Assembly: GCF_033115175.1 (NCBI RefSeq) | Contig: NC_084831.1 | Coordinates: 9,086,540 to 9,150,539, forward strand | Direction: 5' to 3' | Length of the DNA stretch: 64,000 nucleotides | Source: Lepus europaeus | Lineage: Eukaryota; Chordata; Mammalia; Lagomorpha; Leporidae | Notes under the pieces: model-generated | The model's database searches: none | Told to the model about the DNA's origin: nothing | The model's input: only the letters and a program-made list of their open reading frames with translations | Made by a program: the position numbers and the translations under genes | In this document: piece by piece, positions 1-10,100 of the stretch | How the letters are laid out: each line of letters opens with the position of its first letter | How positions within the stretch are numbered: position 1 is the first letter of the stretch

Positions 1-314
1 TAATCCAAAAAGTTGTACTTTCGAAATTTATATTTATTAAATAAAAGTTTTCTTAAAAAAAAAGAAAATGACTGATTTTTAAGGGAAAACAATCAAACTC
101 TTAATGAAGGGGCCGTGTGCCCCACAGTCTGGCCTCCTGAAAACCCCCACTCCCTCCCAGCTTTCGTGTTGGGATCGCAGGGCTCCAGCCTCTGGCAGGA
201 GGTAGGGGCCCCCGTGGAGCAGCACCCCAGGTACAGCACCAGCCGCGGCAGAGGGCCCTGGGCTGGCCAGCAGCACGGTGGAGAGTTGCTTTCATGATCA
301 ACATTTCCAAGGCT
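1..314. other. Intergenic, no recognisable feature
   Basis: An AT-rich start with a short A-tract near 55-66 is followed by a GC-richer block at about 110-295. No repeat head, tail or coding signal was recognised. Short ORFs run through the GC-rich block on both strands, which is what base composition alone would give. Confidence 0.5.
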
Positions 315-605
315 TTTAAAAATTCCCTTTGTGATTGCCTCTACAACCTGTGAGTTGTTTCTTAATATTACTTAGTTTGCCAGACATATGGTGCTTTTGT
401 GGTCATCCTTTGTTATTAAATTCTAATTTTATTGCATCGTAGCCGGAGAGTATGGGCAATATGGTGCGTATGATCCTGCTCCTTTGGAGTTTATTGAGGT
501 TTCTTTTATGGTCTAATTCATGATCTATTTTGAAAAATGTTTTCCCATATGTACCCAAAAGTGTGCAGAAAAAGATGATGTATTCTGCTTTTTTCATGTA
601 TAGAA
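315..605 (-). mobile_element. Old L1 fragment, ORF2 endonuclease region, antisense
   Basis: Read on the minus strand, about 403-560 encodes a decayed stretch with KIDHELDHKRN, RIIRTI and DAIKLE. These match the C-terminal end of the L1 ORF2 endonuclease domain, where the catalytic SDH motif lies just before AIKLE. Here the SDH position reads GYD, so it is catalytically dead. The fragment runs into a CT-rich simple repeat. It is an ancient 5'-part piece without UTRs. Confidence 0.75.
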
Positions 606-642
606 TTTCTTCTCTCTCCCTCTCTCCCTCTCTCTCTCTCAT
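606..642. repeat. CT-rich microsatellite
   Basis: Pyrimidine run of CTCTCCC and CT units between the L1 fragment and the MITE-like element. It may be a remnant SINE tail, but no SINE body adjoins it. Confidence 0.85.
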
Positions 643-775
643 TCTATACAGCGTATATCAAAAAGTTCAAGGAAAAAATGGAGTTAAAGATAAGTTTATT
701 GTGGGCAAAAAAACTTTTGAAATCCATGCATAGTTTTTCATAATATATATTTCTCGTGCACTTTTAAAATATATT

Positions 776-811
776 GATTTTTATTTAAAAGGCAGAGTGG
801 CGGGGGGGGGA

Positions 812-842
<31 letters not shown>

Positions 843-969
843 CGCTGTCTTCAAAGGCACATTAGCAGGAAGTTAGATGGGGAGTGAGGAGCCAGGGCTC
901 GGCCTGCCACTCTGACAGGGCAGTGGGCATCCCAAGTGGCGAGTTAAGCCGCTGCACCACAACACCCCT
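776..969 (-). mobile_element. CSINE, diverged and internally deleted
   Basis: Shows the reversed tail (TTTATTTAAAAGGCAGAGTGG), a G-run plus GA-repeat, and the reversed tRNA-like head (GTTAAGCCGCTGCACCACAACACC). At about 190 bp it lacks much of the usual 330-bp body. It splits MITE-like element 1, so it is younger than that element. Confidence 0.8.
801..837. repeat. (G)n(GA)n microsatellite in SINE tail region
   Basis: About ten G residues followed by about 13 AG units, the expanded form of the purine segment found in reversed CSINE copies. Confidence 0.85.
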
Positions 970-1214
970 CTCCAGAACTTTTGGAAGATATTCCCTTATG
1001 TGTATGGGTTTTAAGAAGGTTTTGCACCCAGATAAAGTTATCTTCTAATTCTATTTACTATGAACACTTTGCAGTATTTTCACACATATACAAGACATGT
1101 GATACGCTCATAGGTCATAGTATGTGCATAATATGTGAACACATGTACATATGCGTGTATTTATATAACTTGGGTTTGTTAATTTGCTTTTTCAATCTTC
1201 ACTCTCTGTATTTT

Positions 1215-1567
1215 AATTTTTTTAATTAATTAATTTATTTTTTTGACAGGCAGAGTGGATAGTGAGAGAGAGAGACAGAGAGAAAGGTCTTCCTTTGCCG
1301 TTGGTTCACCCTCCAATGGCCGCTGCGGCTGGTGCACTGCAGCCGGCGCACCGTGCTGATCCGAAGCCAGGAGTCAGGTGCGTCTCCTGGTCTCCCATGC
1401 GGGTGCAGGGCCCAGGCACTTAAGCCATCCTCCACTGCACTCCCTGGCCACAGCAGAGAGCTGGCCTGGAAGAGGGGCAACCGCAATAGAATCCAGCTCC
1501 ACGACCGGGACTAGAACCCGGTGTGCCGGCACCGCAAGGCGGAGGATTAGCCTATTGAGCCACGGCT
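1215..1567 (-). mobile_element. CSINE, young subfamily, nested in next SINE's tail
   Basis: Tail GACAGGCAGAGTGGATAGTGAGAGAG, body with the GTTGGTTCACCCTCCAATGG segment, and head ATTAGCCTATTGAGCCACGGCT are all young-subfamily features. It sits in the T-rich tail of the SINE at 1568-1874. The outer duplication TCACTCTCTGTATTTT (1199-1214) is matched only after that second SINE. Confidence 0.9.
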
Positions 1568-1874
1568 AATATTTATTTTATTTATTTAAAAGAGTTACAC
1601 ACAGAGAGAGACAGGTCTTCCATCTGTTGGTTCATTCCCCAAATGGCTGCAACATCTGGAACTGAGCCAATCTGAAGCCAGGAACCAGGAGCTTCTTCCA
1701 GGTCTCCTACATGGGTGCAGGGCCCCAAGCTCCTGGGCCATCTTCCACTGCTTTTCCAGGCCATAGCAGAGAGCTGGACTGGAAGTGGAGCAGCTTGGGC
1801 ACAAACCGGCACCCATATGGAATGCCAGTGCTGCAGGCTGGGGCCTTAACCAGCTGCGCCACAGCGCCGGCCCC
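1568..1874 (-). mobile_element. CSINE, older subfamily, host of nested insertion
   Basis: Full-length reversed copy ending in CGCCACAGCGCCGGCCCC. The right-hand target duplication (1875-1888, TCACTCTGTATTTT) pairs with 1199-1214, with a CT slippage difference. This shows the element at 1215-1567 landed in its tail later. Confidence 0.9.
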
Positions 1875-1888
1875 TCACTCTGTATTTT

Positions 1889-2212
1889 CAAATGGCTGCT
1901 CCTCTCAGTTTCTGTAAACACTTGCTAAAATCTCCAAGCCCACCTCTGGGTTATCTCTACTTTCACTTTCATTACGCATTGCTTGATAAACATGAAAGCC
2001 ACAGAGTTGACAGCATAGGTGCTTGTGGGTGACCTTAAACTCTCAGCGACTTGAGCCCAGGGGGAGGTGTGTTCTCTGCGCCCAGACTGTCCGGGTCAGG
2101 CATTCTGTGAGCACAGGTGGAGCTGAGGTGGCCAAGGGCACACACATGGTCCCCACCTGTTTCATCAGCTTCTCAGCCAGTAGGGGTCAGTGATACCCTC
2201 AGCCGCCAGTGC
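1889..2212. other. Intergenic, unique-looking
   Basis: Mixed-composition sequence with no repeat or coding signal that I can recognise. Confidence 0.5.
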
Positions 2213-2546
2213 CCCGGGGTTCCTGTGGTGTAGCGGGCAAAGCCAACACCTGCACCGCTGGTATCCCAAATGGGTGCCAGTTTGAGTCCAGGCTGTTCCA
2301 CTTCTGATCCAGCTCTCTGCTATGGCCTGGGAAAGCAGTGGAAGATGGCCCAAGTCCTGGAGCCCCCGCACCCACATGGGAGACCTGGAAGAAGCTCCTG
2401 GCTCCTGGCTTTAGCCTGATCCAGTCCCTGCTGTTGCAGCCATTTGGGGAGTGAACCAATGCATGGAAGATCTGTCTGTTTCTTCCTATTTCTCTGTAAC
2501 TCTACTTTTCAAGTAGATAAATAAATCTTAAAAAAAAATAAAAAAT
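2213..2546 (+). mobile_element. CSINE, older subfamily
   Basis: Head GGTGTAGCGGGCAAAGCC (A-box-like), CCAAATGGGTGCCAGTTTGAGTCC (B-box-like) and an AAATAAATCTTAAAAAAAA tail mark a full-length forward copy. No clear target duplication remains. Confidence 0.88.
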
Positions 2547-2602
2547 GAAAAAGTAATTTCTCCAAGGTTGGCTTTTAGGAAAAGAAGATTACAATGTGTT
2601 AG

Positions 2603-3146
2603 AGGGTACTTGGGAGAGTTTGTGGGAAAATGGAACTGACAGATAAGTTTATTTTGGTGCAAAAACTTGAACTTCATGCAGTTTGCCCCCAATACGTGTT
2701 TTCTATGAACTTTTTGAAGACTCCTTGTATGCACGGATTTCAAAAATGTTTTGCAGGGGCTGGCGCTGTGGCACAGTGGGTTAATGCCTTGGCCTGAAGC
2801 GCCGGCATCCCATATGGGCGCCAGTTCTAGTCCTGGCTGCTCTTCTTCCAATCCTGCTCTCTGCTATGGCCTGGGAAAGCAGTAGAAGATGGCCCAAGTC
2901 CTTGGTCCCCTGCACTCGCATGGGAGACCTGGAAGTAGCTCCTGGCTCCTGGCTTTGGATTGGTGCAGCTCCGGCTGTTGTGGCCAACTGGGGAGTGAAC
3001 CATCGGATGGAAGACCTCTCTGTCTGCCTCTCCTCTCTTTGTGTAACTCTGACTTTCAAATAAATAAAATAGATATTAAAAATGTTGTGCACCCCAATAA
3101 AAGTATCTTTTAATTTCACTTTCCGCAGACTTTTAAAAGTACCCTC
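2603..3146 (+). mobile_element. MITE-like fold-back element 2 (split by a SINE)
   Basis: The termini are GAGGGTACTT at 2603 and AAAGTACCCTC ending at 3146, an inverted repeat. About 65 bp of each arm can be aligned as reverse complements (shared GGAAAATGGAA..., GATAAGTTTATTTTGG, GTGCAAAA). The flanks are TA and AA, compatible with a TA target. Removing the SINE leaves about 205 bp. This is the best-preserved copy in the window and contains no coding capacity. Confidence 0.72.
2756..3077 (+). mobile_element. CSINE inserted in MITE-like element 2
   Basis: Starts GGGGCTGGCGCTGTGGCACAG and ends CTTTCAAATAAATAAAATAG. The 14-bp duplications AAAAATGTTTTGCA (2742-2755) and AAAAATGTTGTGCA (3078-3091) differ at one base and lie in the right arm of the fold-back element. 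Confidence 0.93.
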
Positions 3147-3457
3147 AAATCAGTTTTCCATTTTGACAGGAATCAAAAAAGTCACCATTTTTATGCAAGA
3201 AAAAAAAATGCACTCCCTTGGCTCTGTCTGCAGTCTGTGGAAATTTCGCTTTCCCAGCCAGTGCCTACTTTCAGCGCACAGCATGCCCAAGACGCACAAT
3301 TCTAAGATAGGGATTTGATTGTCTTTGCAATTTTTTTAAATTAAGGTGTAATTCATATACTGTAAAAATCTCCCTATGAAAGTATACAATTCAGTGATTT
3401 TATTTTAGCACACTCACAAAGTTACACAGCCATCACCAAAGTGCAGGAAACTTTCAT

Positions 3458-3486
<29 letters not shown>
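3458..3486. repeat. (CA)n microsatellite
   Basis: About 14 CA units within the antisense L1 fragment; likely length-polymorphic. Confidence 0.95.
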
Positions 3487-3492
<6 letters not shown>

Positions 3493-4140
3493 ATCCCTGT
3501 GCTCATCCGCAGTCCTTCTCTTTCTGCTCCACCCCCAGCCCTGGCAGCCACTAATCCACTCTGTCTCTGCGGATTTGATTTGCCTATTCTGGCTATTTCA
3601 TGTAAATGAATGCATAAAATATCTGGGCTCTGTGTCTGGCTTCTCTCACCTAGTATAATGTTTTCAAGGCGCGTTCTTGTGGAAGCATGTAGAGTATTTC
3701 GTTCTGTTTTATGATTCATAATATTGTGATGCATGAATACAGCACACGGGTTGCTTGCAATCTTGGCTATTATACATGATGTTGTGTTAAATATTTGCGT
3801 GCTGGTTTTTGCACGGGCATATGTTTTCAATTTTCTTGGCTATGCATCTAGGGGTGGACTGCTGGGTCATATGGTGCCTCTATGTTTAACTTTTGGAGGA
3901 ACTGCCAAGCTCTTTCCCAACACTGCTGTTCCGTTGTGCAGTCCCATCAGCCATGGTGGGGGGGGGGGGGTCCCAGCCGTTCCAGCTCCTTGCCAGCACT
4001 TATGACTGTCTGCCTTTTTGGTGAGCCTGCCAGCCTAGTGGGGGAGAAGTGGGCTCCTGTAGTGGTTCTGATGTCCATGTCCCTGACCATCTTTGCTGTG
4101 CTTATTGGCTATTTGTATACTTTCTTTGGAAAGCTATGTT

Positions 4141-4145
<5 letters not shown>

Positions 4146-4189
<44 letters not shown>

Positions 4190-4198
4190 CCCCCCCCC
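4146..4198. repeat. (CT)n microsatellite with C-run
   Basis: About 20 CT units followed by CTCC and a run of about ten C residues. It interrupts the antisense L1 text. Confidence 0.95.
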
Positions 4199-4493
4199 CA
4201 CCTCCCTTCTCTCCCTCTGTTCATTGAGGCACTTCACATCAAGGCAATGCATATCTGGAAGAGAACCCCAGGATTTCCCCTCTTCTGTGCCTTTGTCTTG
4301 CTGTTTTGTAGCCCGTGACATCAGCTGAGGTTGTCCGTCCAATGAACAAGCCGACAGGATGGAGGAGGGTGCTCTGCCAGCTTTCTAGATCTTTAAGTTA
4401 CACATCAGACATAGAAATGAACACTTTCTTCCTGTGTAGCTTGCATGTAAAACTCACAATCGTTTTCCCAGATTTGTGGTCATTGACGCTTTC

Positions 4494-4834
4494 TTTTTTT
4501 TTTTTTTTTTCAAATTTATGTATTTATTTGAAAGGCAGAGTTACAGAGAGGCAAAGGCAGAGAGAGAGAGAGAGAGGTCTTCTATCCACTGGTTCACTCC
4601 AGAAATGACTGAAACGGCTAGAGCTGGGCTGATCCGAAGCCAGGAGCCAGGAGCTTCTTCCAGGTCTCCCACGCGGCTTCAGGGGCCCAAAGACCTGGGC
4701 CATCTTCCACTGCTTTCCCAGGCCACAGCAGAGAGCTGGATTGGAAGAGAAGTCACCGGGACTAGAATCAGCACCAATATAGGATATTGGTGCCACAGGC
4801 AGTGGCTTAGCCCACTATGCCACAGCGCCGGCCT
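4494..4834 (-). mobile_element. CSINE, older subfamily
   Basis: Long T-tract, TTTGAAAGGCAGAGTTACAGAGAGG, GA-repeat, then the reversed head TTAGCCCACTATGCCACAGCGCCGGCC. Full length; it lies inside the antisense L1. Confidence 0.9.
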
Positions 4835-5332
4835 CCATAATATCCTTTTATTATTGATGAAATCTAAAGCTTTTTTTCCTTTAGTTCTTTTTGCTTTTGT
4901 TGACACATCTTAAAAGTTGTGACTTACCCAAGGTCCTGAAAATGTATTCCTATGCTTTTTTTTCTGAGTTTTATACTTTTAGCTCTTACATTTAGGCATC
5001 TGATCCATGTTTAGTTAAAGCTCATGTCTGGTATGAGAGGTAAGGGTCCAGCCTCACTCTTTGCATGTGGCCATCCGCTCTTCCCAGCACTGTTTGTTGA
5101 AAAAAAGATTCTTTCCCTATGGAATTGTCTTGGCACCTTCATCAAAAATCAGTTGAGAATTAATGCGTGAATTTATTTCTGGAATCTCAGTTCTAATCTG
5201 TCAGGTCTATGTTACCCTTTGCCAATTCTGCAGTGTCCATTTTTAAAAAATAACTGCATATACAGTATTTAAGGTGTATGATATGCAATATGATCTTTTT
5301 ATATGATATATTGGATATTATTCCATCATCTG

Positions 5333-5965
5333 GGGGGGGGCTGTTTGCCTCACAGTTAAGATGCCACTTTTTTAAAAACAAAGATTTTATTTATTTATTT
5401 GAAAGGCAGAGTTACAGACAGGCAGAGGCAGAGCGAGAGGTCTTCCATCCATTGATTCACTCCCCAGATGGCTGCAACGGCCGGAGCTATGCCAATCCGA
5501 AGCCAGGAGGAGCCAGGAGCTTCTTCCAGATCTCACACATGGGTGCAGGGGCCCAAGCACTTGGGCCATCTTCTATTGTTTTCCTGGGCTATAGCAGAGA
5601 GCTGGACTGAAAGTGGAGGATCCAGGACTAGAACTGGCACTTGTGTGGGATGCCAGGACTGCAGGCGGTGGCTTTACCCACTCTGCCACAGCGTTGGCCC
5701 CCAGTTTGCCACTGTAGATTCCCATGTCTCATGCTGGAGTATCTGGGTTTAATTCTAACTTCCTGTTAATGTGCACCAAGTGCTGGTTCAAGTGGTTGGG
5801 TCTCTGCCATCCAGACAGGACACCAAGAACGAGTTCCTGGCTCCTAGCTTCTGCCTGGCCCAACCCCAACCACTGTAGCCCTTTGGGGTGTGAATCAGTA
5901 GATAGGGGCTTTTTCTTTCCATTTCTCTCTCTGTCTCTCTAAATGATAATAATTATTATAATAAA
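5333..5965 (+). mobile_element. CSINE, old copy split by a nested SINE
   Basis: The head fragment (5333-5369, CTGTTTGCCTCACAGTTAAG) and the body and tail (about 5703-5965, GTGCTGGTTCAAGTGG, TTCTGCCTGGCCCAACCCC, CTCTCTCTGTCTCTCTAAAT) belong to one diverged forward copy. The minus SINE between them is the later insertion. Confidence 0.75.
5370..5702 (-). mobile_element. CSINE nested in an older forward SINE
   Basis: TTTATTTATTTGAAAGGCAGAGTTACAGACAGG at the tail end and ACCCACTCTGCCACAGCGTTGGCCCC at the head end. Opposite orientation to its host, so the two could pair if transcribed. Confidence 0.9.
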
Positions 5966-6148
5966 GAGTATCCTGGAGCTACCAGCACAGCTGACTAACC
6001 ATGCCAAAGTTTGTGTTTTTTTGTTTTTGTTTTTTGGTAGACTTGAACTACTAGAAATACTTTTTATGTATTAAAACATGCACCACATTATATAACTGCT
6101 TAAATATGCTAAACTGGCTTTAAGCTAAAATGAAAATATTATTCAAAT

Positions 6149-6478
6149 TTTTAAAAATTTATTTATTTGAAAGTCATAGCTACAGAGAGACAGAGAGACA
6201 GAGACAGAGAGAGACAGGGAGAAATCCTCCATCCACTAGTTCACTCCCCCCAAAGACCACAATGGCCACAGCTGGGCTGGTCTGAAGCCAGGAGCTTCTT
6301 TTGGGTCTCCCACATGGGTGCAGGGGCCCAAGGACATGGACCAGCCTCTGCTGCTTTCCCAGGCACATTAGCAGGGAGCTGGATAGGAAGTGGGGCAACC
6401 AGGAATCAAGCTGGTGCCCATGTGGGATGCCGCTGCTGCAGGTGGCAGCTTTACCCACTACACCACAGTGCCAGCCCC
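6149..6478 (-). mobile_element. CSINE, older subfamily
   Basis: Reversed copy with GACAGAGAGACAG tail-side repeats and head TACCCACTACACCACAGTGCCAGCCCC. The LysArg-rich short ORFs across it have no coding meaning. Confidence 0.9.
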
Positions 6479-6571
6479 TAATATTTTAACATTTCTAATG
6501 TAAAGACATTACATATCAATTATGAATATAATAAATATGAATATGATAAAGTGAGTCTCTGCATTCATTTT

Positions 6572-6870
6572 TTAAAAATTATTTATTTATTTGAAAATCA
6601 AAGAGAGCGAGAGAGAGAGAAAGCGATCTTCCATCCACTGGTTCATTCCTCAGATGACCACAATGACCAAAGCCAGTAGCCAGTAGCTTTTTCTGGGTCT
6701 CCTACACTGATGTGGGAACCCAAACACTTGGACCATCTTTTTGCTGCTTTTCCCAGTCCATCAGTAGGGAGCTGGATCAGAATTGGAGCAGTCGGGACTC
6801 GAACTGGTGCCCATATGGGTTGCCAGTGTTGTGGGCTACAGCTTTACCCATTACAACACAACACCAGACC
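6572..6870 (-). mobile_element. CSINE, older subfamily with clear duplication
   Basis: Flanked by CTGCATTCATTTT at 6559-6571 and 6871-6883 (13 bp, perfect). The head has decayed to TTACAACACAACACCAGACC. Confidence 0.9.
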
Positions 6871-6883
6871 CTGCATTCATTTT

Positions 6884-7840
6884 GTCCCTGCAAAATACTA
6901 GATACTGGAAAAAGTTACAAAAGGTAATAAAAAGATGTGTTTGACCCACACGTTCAGTGACAGCCTTCTTTGTTAAACTCAACATAATATAAACAGTTAG
7001 CGCTCCAGGTCTGGAAGATCCTAACTTCTTCCTCAAGTTTCCTACAGCACTGGTGTGAATTCCGCCAGGGGTGTTTGGCTCTTTTGCTCTGGGTCTGTGA
7101 TTTGCCGTGAGGTCTGAAGTTCAGATAGACTCGGCTGGGAGGTGGCAGGCCGAGGGCAAGGATGCACGCTGTCCAGATCTGACGAAGATTTGGGTGTAGA
7201 GTTTGTCTTCTGTGTCCAGCTCCCTCTGTTCTCACAGTCACCTTTTCTTCCCCAGGCTGATGCCTCCTGGACCCCAGAGCCTGTTAACTGGCTGCTTTCT
7301 TCCAGTCTTTATGGCACCCAACCTCAACTCCTTCCAATCAGAAAAGCGGTTTCTGTAGACACCCCTTTTCCTGGCCAAGGGTGGCATCAGTTTCTCTCGG
7401 TTGCCTTCTTTTCGGAGGTTAGCTGGCACACCAGACCACGTGGGCCCTCGTCACAGTCTCCACCGGCTGCTGTGCCCGGGAGCCCTTGGAGACCAAAGCC
7501 TCAGATTGTGGCTCGTGTGACTTGTGATTCACACCTTGCCGGTGTGGCGCGGGCTCATCCTGCCTGATTTCCAAGGTAGAAGAAGGCAATGGCGCCTTTA
7601 TTGTGATTTTTAAGAATGGGCTTCTTCTCTTAAGAGGGTTGTACGTTTAAAATAACGCTCTGCCCGAAATGCCAAGAGGTGTGATAATAGTGAAATGCAT
7701 TCACCCTGGGCAAGCTCCAGCTCAGCTTGGACCCTGTTCTGGCTTCTGGCTCTGCAGGGAGCGAGGGAGAGTAGAGGGGTGTTCGCAGCTCCGTGTTCAA
7801 GGAGACGCTGTTTCTCCAACGTACTGAACTCATAATCCCG
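6884..7840. other. Intergenic, unique-looking
   Basis: No repeat family recognised. An open frame of 141 codons at 7142-7567 (+) has no recognisable domain, lies in GC-richer sequence and has no supporting splice or start context, so I do not call it a gene. Confidence 0.5.
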
Positions 7841-7844
7841 TCTG

Positions 7845-7920
7845 TCACTTATTCATTCTGCAAACACGTTGGAGCACCTGCCATGACAGATACAGAGGAG
7901 CTCCTTAAGGAGCCGTGTGC
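7845..7920. mobile_element. Possible L2/MIR-type relic
   Basis: CACTTATTCATTCTGCAAACACGTTGGAGCACCTGCCATG resembles the common 'ATTCATTCAACAAATATTTATTGAGCACCTACTATG' motif of old mammalian L2-type repeats. Short and diverged. Confidence 0.45.
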
Positions 7921-8029
7921 TGCTCTGCGACACAGACACCATGGTAGCGCCTTGTGTACATTGGCACTGACTTCATGCCCCCCTGCTGAGATTCGTGGCT
8001 TTGTGACCATGCCTTCAATTCTTGCCGTG

Positions 8030-8125
8030 CACTGGAGGACAGAAAGGGTCAGTGACTTGTCTAAGGTCACACAGCTAGTAAGTGGTAGAGGCAGAATTCA
8101 AACCTGGCGCTGGAGACACCTGCTC
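8030..8125 (-). mobile_element. MIR relic
   Basis: Contains GTGACTTGTCTAAGGTCACACAGCTAGTAAGTGGTAGAGGCAGAATTCAAACC, an almost consensus antisense MIR core. Confidence 0.88.
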
Positions 8126-8149
8126 TCCCGTGTTCCTGAGCGAGGGAAC

Positions 8150-8790
8150 CAGCCCAGGTGTCCATGAATGAGTGATGGGTAAGGAAAATGTGGCATTAAT
8201 GCACAATGGGGGGCCGGCGCCGCGGCTCACTAGGCTGATCCTCCGCCTGTGGCACCGGTACCCCAGGTTCTAGTCCCAGTTGGGGCGCCGGATTCTGTCC
8301 CGGTTGCCCCTCTTCCAGGCCAGCTCTCTGCTGTGGCCCGGGAGTGCAGTGGAGGATGGCCCAAGTGTTTGGGCCCTGCACCCGCATGGGAGACCAGGAG
8401 GAAGCACCTGGCTCCTGGCTTCGGATTGGTGCAGTGCGCCAGCCGTAGCGGCCACTTGGGGGGTGAACCAACAGAAAGAAGACCTTTCTCTCTCTTACTA
8501 TCTAACTCTGCCTGTCCAAAAAAAAAAAATACACAATGGGATATTATTCTGCCATAAAGAAAATGAACTCACATCTGCAGCAAAAATGGATGGAGCTGGA
8601 GATCATAGGCAGAGTAAGTTAAGAACAGAAAGGTGGGTACCACATGTTCTCCCTCCTGTGTGGGAGGTAAGAACATCACACCCACGTTGGAGCCTATTGG
8701 AGACAGTGCTTTCCAGAGGCTGGGAAGACCGGGGCAGGGCATGGGAGGGTGCCTGGTGGGCGCCATAGCACAGCCTGGTGAGCACAGTGG
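8150..8790 (+). mobile_element. Old L1 3' region, sense, split by a SINE
   Basis: Reads AAAATGTGGCATTAATGCACAATGGG, then after the SINE ATATTATTCTGCCATAAAGAAAATGAA, ATGGATGGAGCTGGAGATCAT, CACATGTTCTCCCTCCTGTG and CCAGAGGCTGGGAAG. This is the standard order near the L1 ORF2 stop and 3' UTR. Confidence 0.85.
8211..8528 (+). mobile_element. CSINE, young subfamily
   Basis: Well-preserved forward copy: GGGCCGGCGCCGCGGCTCACTAGGC head (A-box region), GGTTCTAGTCCCAGTTGGGG (B-box region), and tail CTCTGCCTGTCCAAAAAAAAA. Duplications ATGCACAATGGG (8199-8210) and ATACACAATGGG (8529-8540) differ at one base. Confidence 0.95.
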
Positions 8791-8966
8791 GCTCTGGTGT
8801 CCCGCAGCTCAGAGGGCTGTGACTATGCTGCGTTATGTTCTGAATAAAGAACCGGAGGGGCCAGAGCTGTGCGTAGCGGCGTGGGGAAGTCAGAAGTCAG
8901 GGCCAGAAAAGGTTATTCCTCATCCAACAGACCAGGGTTTATGGTTCCAGGGAGGGCAGAGAGAAG

Positions 8967-9085
8967 GACAAAGGAGAGGGAGAGGGAGAGGGAGAGGGAG
9001 AGGGAGAGGGAAACAGAGGGAGAGGGAGAGAGGGAGAGAGGGAGATGGGGGAGAAGGAGAGAGGGAGGGAGGGAGAGAGGGAGAA
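8967..9085. repeat. (GGGAGA)n purine microsatellite
   Basis: About 120 bp of GGGAGA, GAGAGG and GGAG units, purine-only on the + strand except for isolated interruptions. Long ORFs on both strands here are repeat artefacts. Confidence 0.95.
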
Positions 9086-9179
9086 AGTGGTGACTCAGCT
9101 CCTTGGCTATTGAAGGGAAAACTGAACTGAAAGTTGTCATTGCCGACACTTAGAAGGCCTGGCGTTTCGGCGGCTGCAC

Positions 9180-9390
9180 CGTAACTTACTTTCAAATCAG
9201 ACGAAATGAGGCGGAGTGATTTGCCCAAAGCCGTTCATTAATTTATTCACTCCATGGCATCACCTGTCCCGCGGAGGGCCCAGTAACAAGGATGATAACA
9301 GAGCACACAGCCCCGGACCTCGTCCTGAGGTCACCAGCAGCCTAGTGGGCAGCAGGTGCAGCACAAAATGGTAACACGGAGATCAGGAGT
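9180..9390 (-). mobile_element. Possible L2/MIR-type relic
   Basis: GAGTGATTTGCCCAAAG, TTATTCACTCCATGG, and later ATAACAGAGCACACAGCCCCGGACCTCGTCCTGAGG...CCTAGTGGGC follow the order of L2-type text. Diverged, so assignment is tentative. Confidence 0.45.
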
Positions 9391-10090
9391 GGAGAGTTCC
9401 AGCCACAGCCCCTGAGGCCCAGTGAGCCCTCGCTGTACAGGGAATATAGAGATGTGAGGAATATCTCCCTACCACGGGACAGAGAAGGACCAGGAGAGCC
9501 GGGGCCCGAGCAGCTGGGAGGATGTGACCATGAGGATATGGGAGAGGGGAGTTAGGAAGAGAAGCAGGAGGCGAGGGGCAGGGGTGAGGGGAGGGAAATC
9601 CAGGCAGGTGGAAGTGGAAGATGGGCAGTGCAGTGCCATGCGGATGGCACACCTGGGCGGGCAGCCACGGACTGTGAACCCCAGGCCTGTGGAGACAGGG
9701 CCCAGCTCAGCCCTGCTCACGCTCCCTCCCCTGAGCATCGCATGTGCTCAGGGGATCGACTCTGAATGAATGAATGAATGAATGATTCTGTACTGATGGA
9801 ACCTCACTTTGACACTTAGTAAGCTTGATGATACAGATCAGTTTTTTTCCTGCCAATTCATCTACACGGGAGCATGGAGGTAAAAATAGATTAACAGGTT
9901 CAACGTAAGAGGACAACATCAGATTCTGTTCCTATTAGAGACTCCAGAGAAAAAGCTTAAGGGGAAAATGATTTCTACCTGGCAATGTTATATTTGTAGT
10001 TTTATTTTTACTCTTAGAGGTGTTGTCATTGGAACGTTTCCCCTAGTGAATATTATGCATGTGTGTGCATGCTAGGATGTAAATGTATTT
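9391..10090. other. Intergenic, with short (GAAT)n at 9764-9784
   Basis: GC-rich first half and AT-richer second half. The only recognisable structure is about five GAAT/TGAA units at 9764-9784. Confidence 0.5.
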
Positions 10091-10100
10091 TGCTCAAGCA

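Larger units (their letters stand above)
653..1082 (+). mobile_element. MITE-like fold-back element 1 (split by a SINE)
   Basis: The left arm (653-776) starts TATATCAAAAAGTTCAAGG and includes GATAAGTTTATT. The right arm (about 971-1082) is its near reverse complement, with AAAGTTATCTTCTAATTC and GAACACTTTGC. A minus-strand SINE lies between them. Without the SINE the element is about 235 bp with long inverted arms. Family unassigned; compare the copies at 2603, 11385, 41144 and 48031. Confidence 0.65.
3330..5255 (-). mobile_element. Old mammalian L1, 3' region, antisense
   Basis: Long antisense match to the familiar L1M 3' end: TTAAGGTGTAATTCATATACTG, TACAATTCAGTGATTTTA, CCACTAATCCACTCTGTCTC, GCATAATGTTTTCAAGG-like, CTGGGTCATATGGT. 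After the SINE it continues with GGGTCCAGCCTCACTC, TTGCATGTGGCCATCC, CAGCACTGTTTGTTGAAAAA and GAATTGTCTTGGCACC. It is interrupted by CA and CT microsatellites and a SINE. No open frame survives. Confidence 0.85.

Noticed and set aside
3458..3486. Regular repeats suggestive of a CRISPR array
   Set aside because: Simple dinucleotide microsatellite; no repeat-spacer structure anywhere and the DNA is mammalian.
4109..4342. Short ORFs with Ser-Leu or Arg-Glu repeats
   Set aside because: Translation of the CT/GA microsatellite.
7142..7567. 141-codon ORF (+)
   Set aside because: No domain, no convincing initiation or splice context, no repeat-independent support.
8211..8290. tRNA-like A-box and B-box sequence
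   Set aside because: It is the 5' head of a CSINE, not a functional tRNA gene; no cloverleaf can be drawn, and dozens of copies exist.
8633..9130. 165-codon ORF rich in Gly, Arg and Glu
   Set aside because: Product of the (GGGAGA)n microsatellite and L1 remnants.
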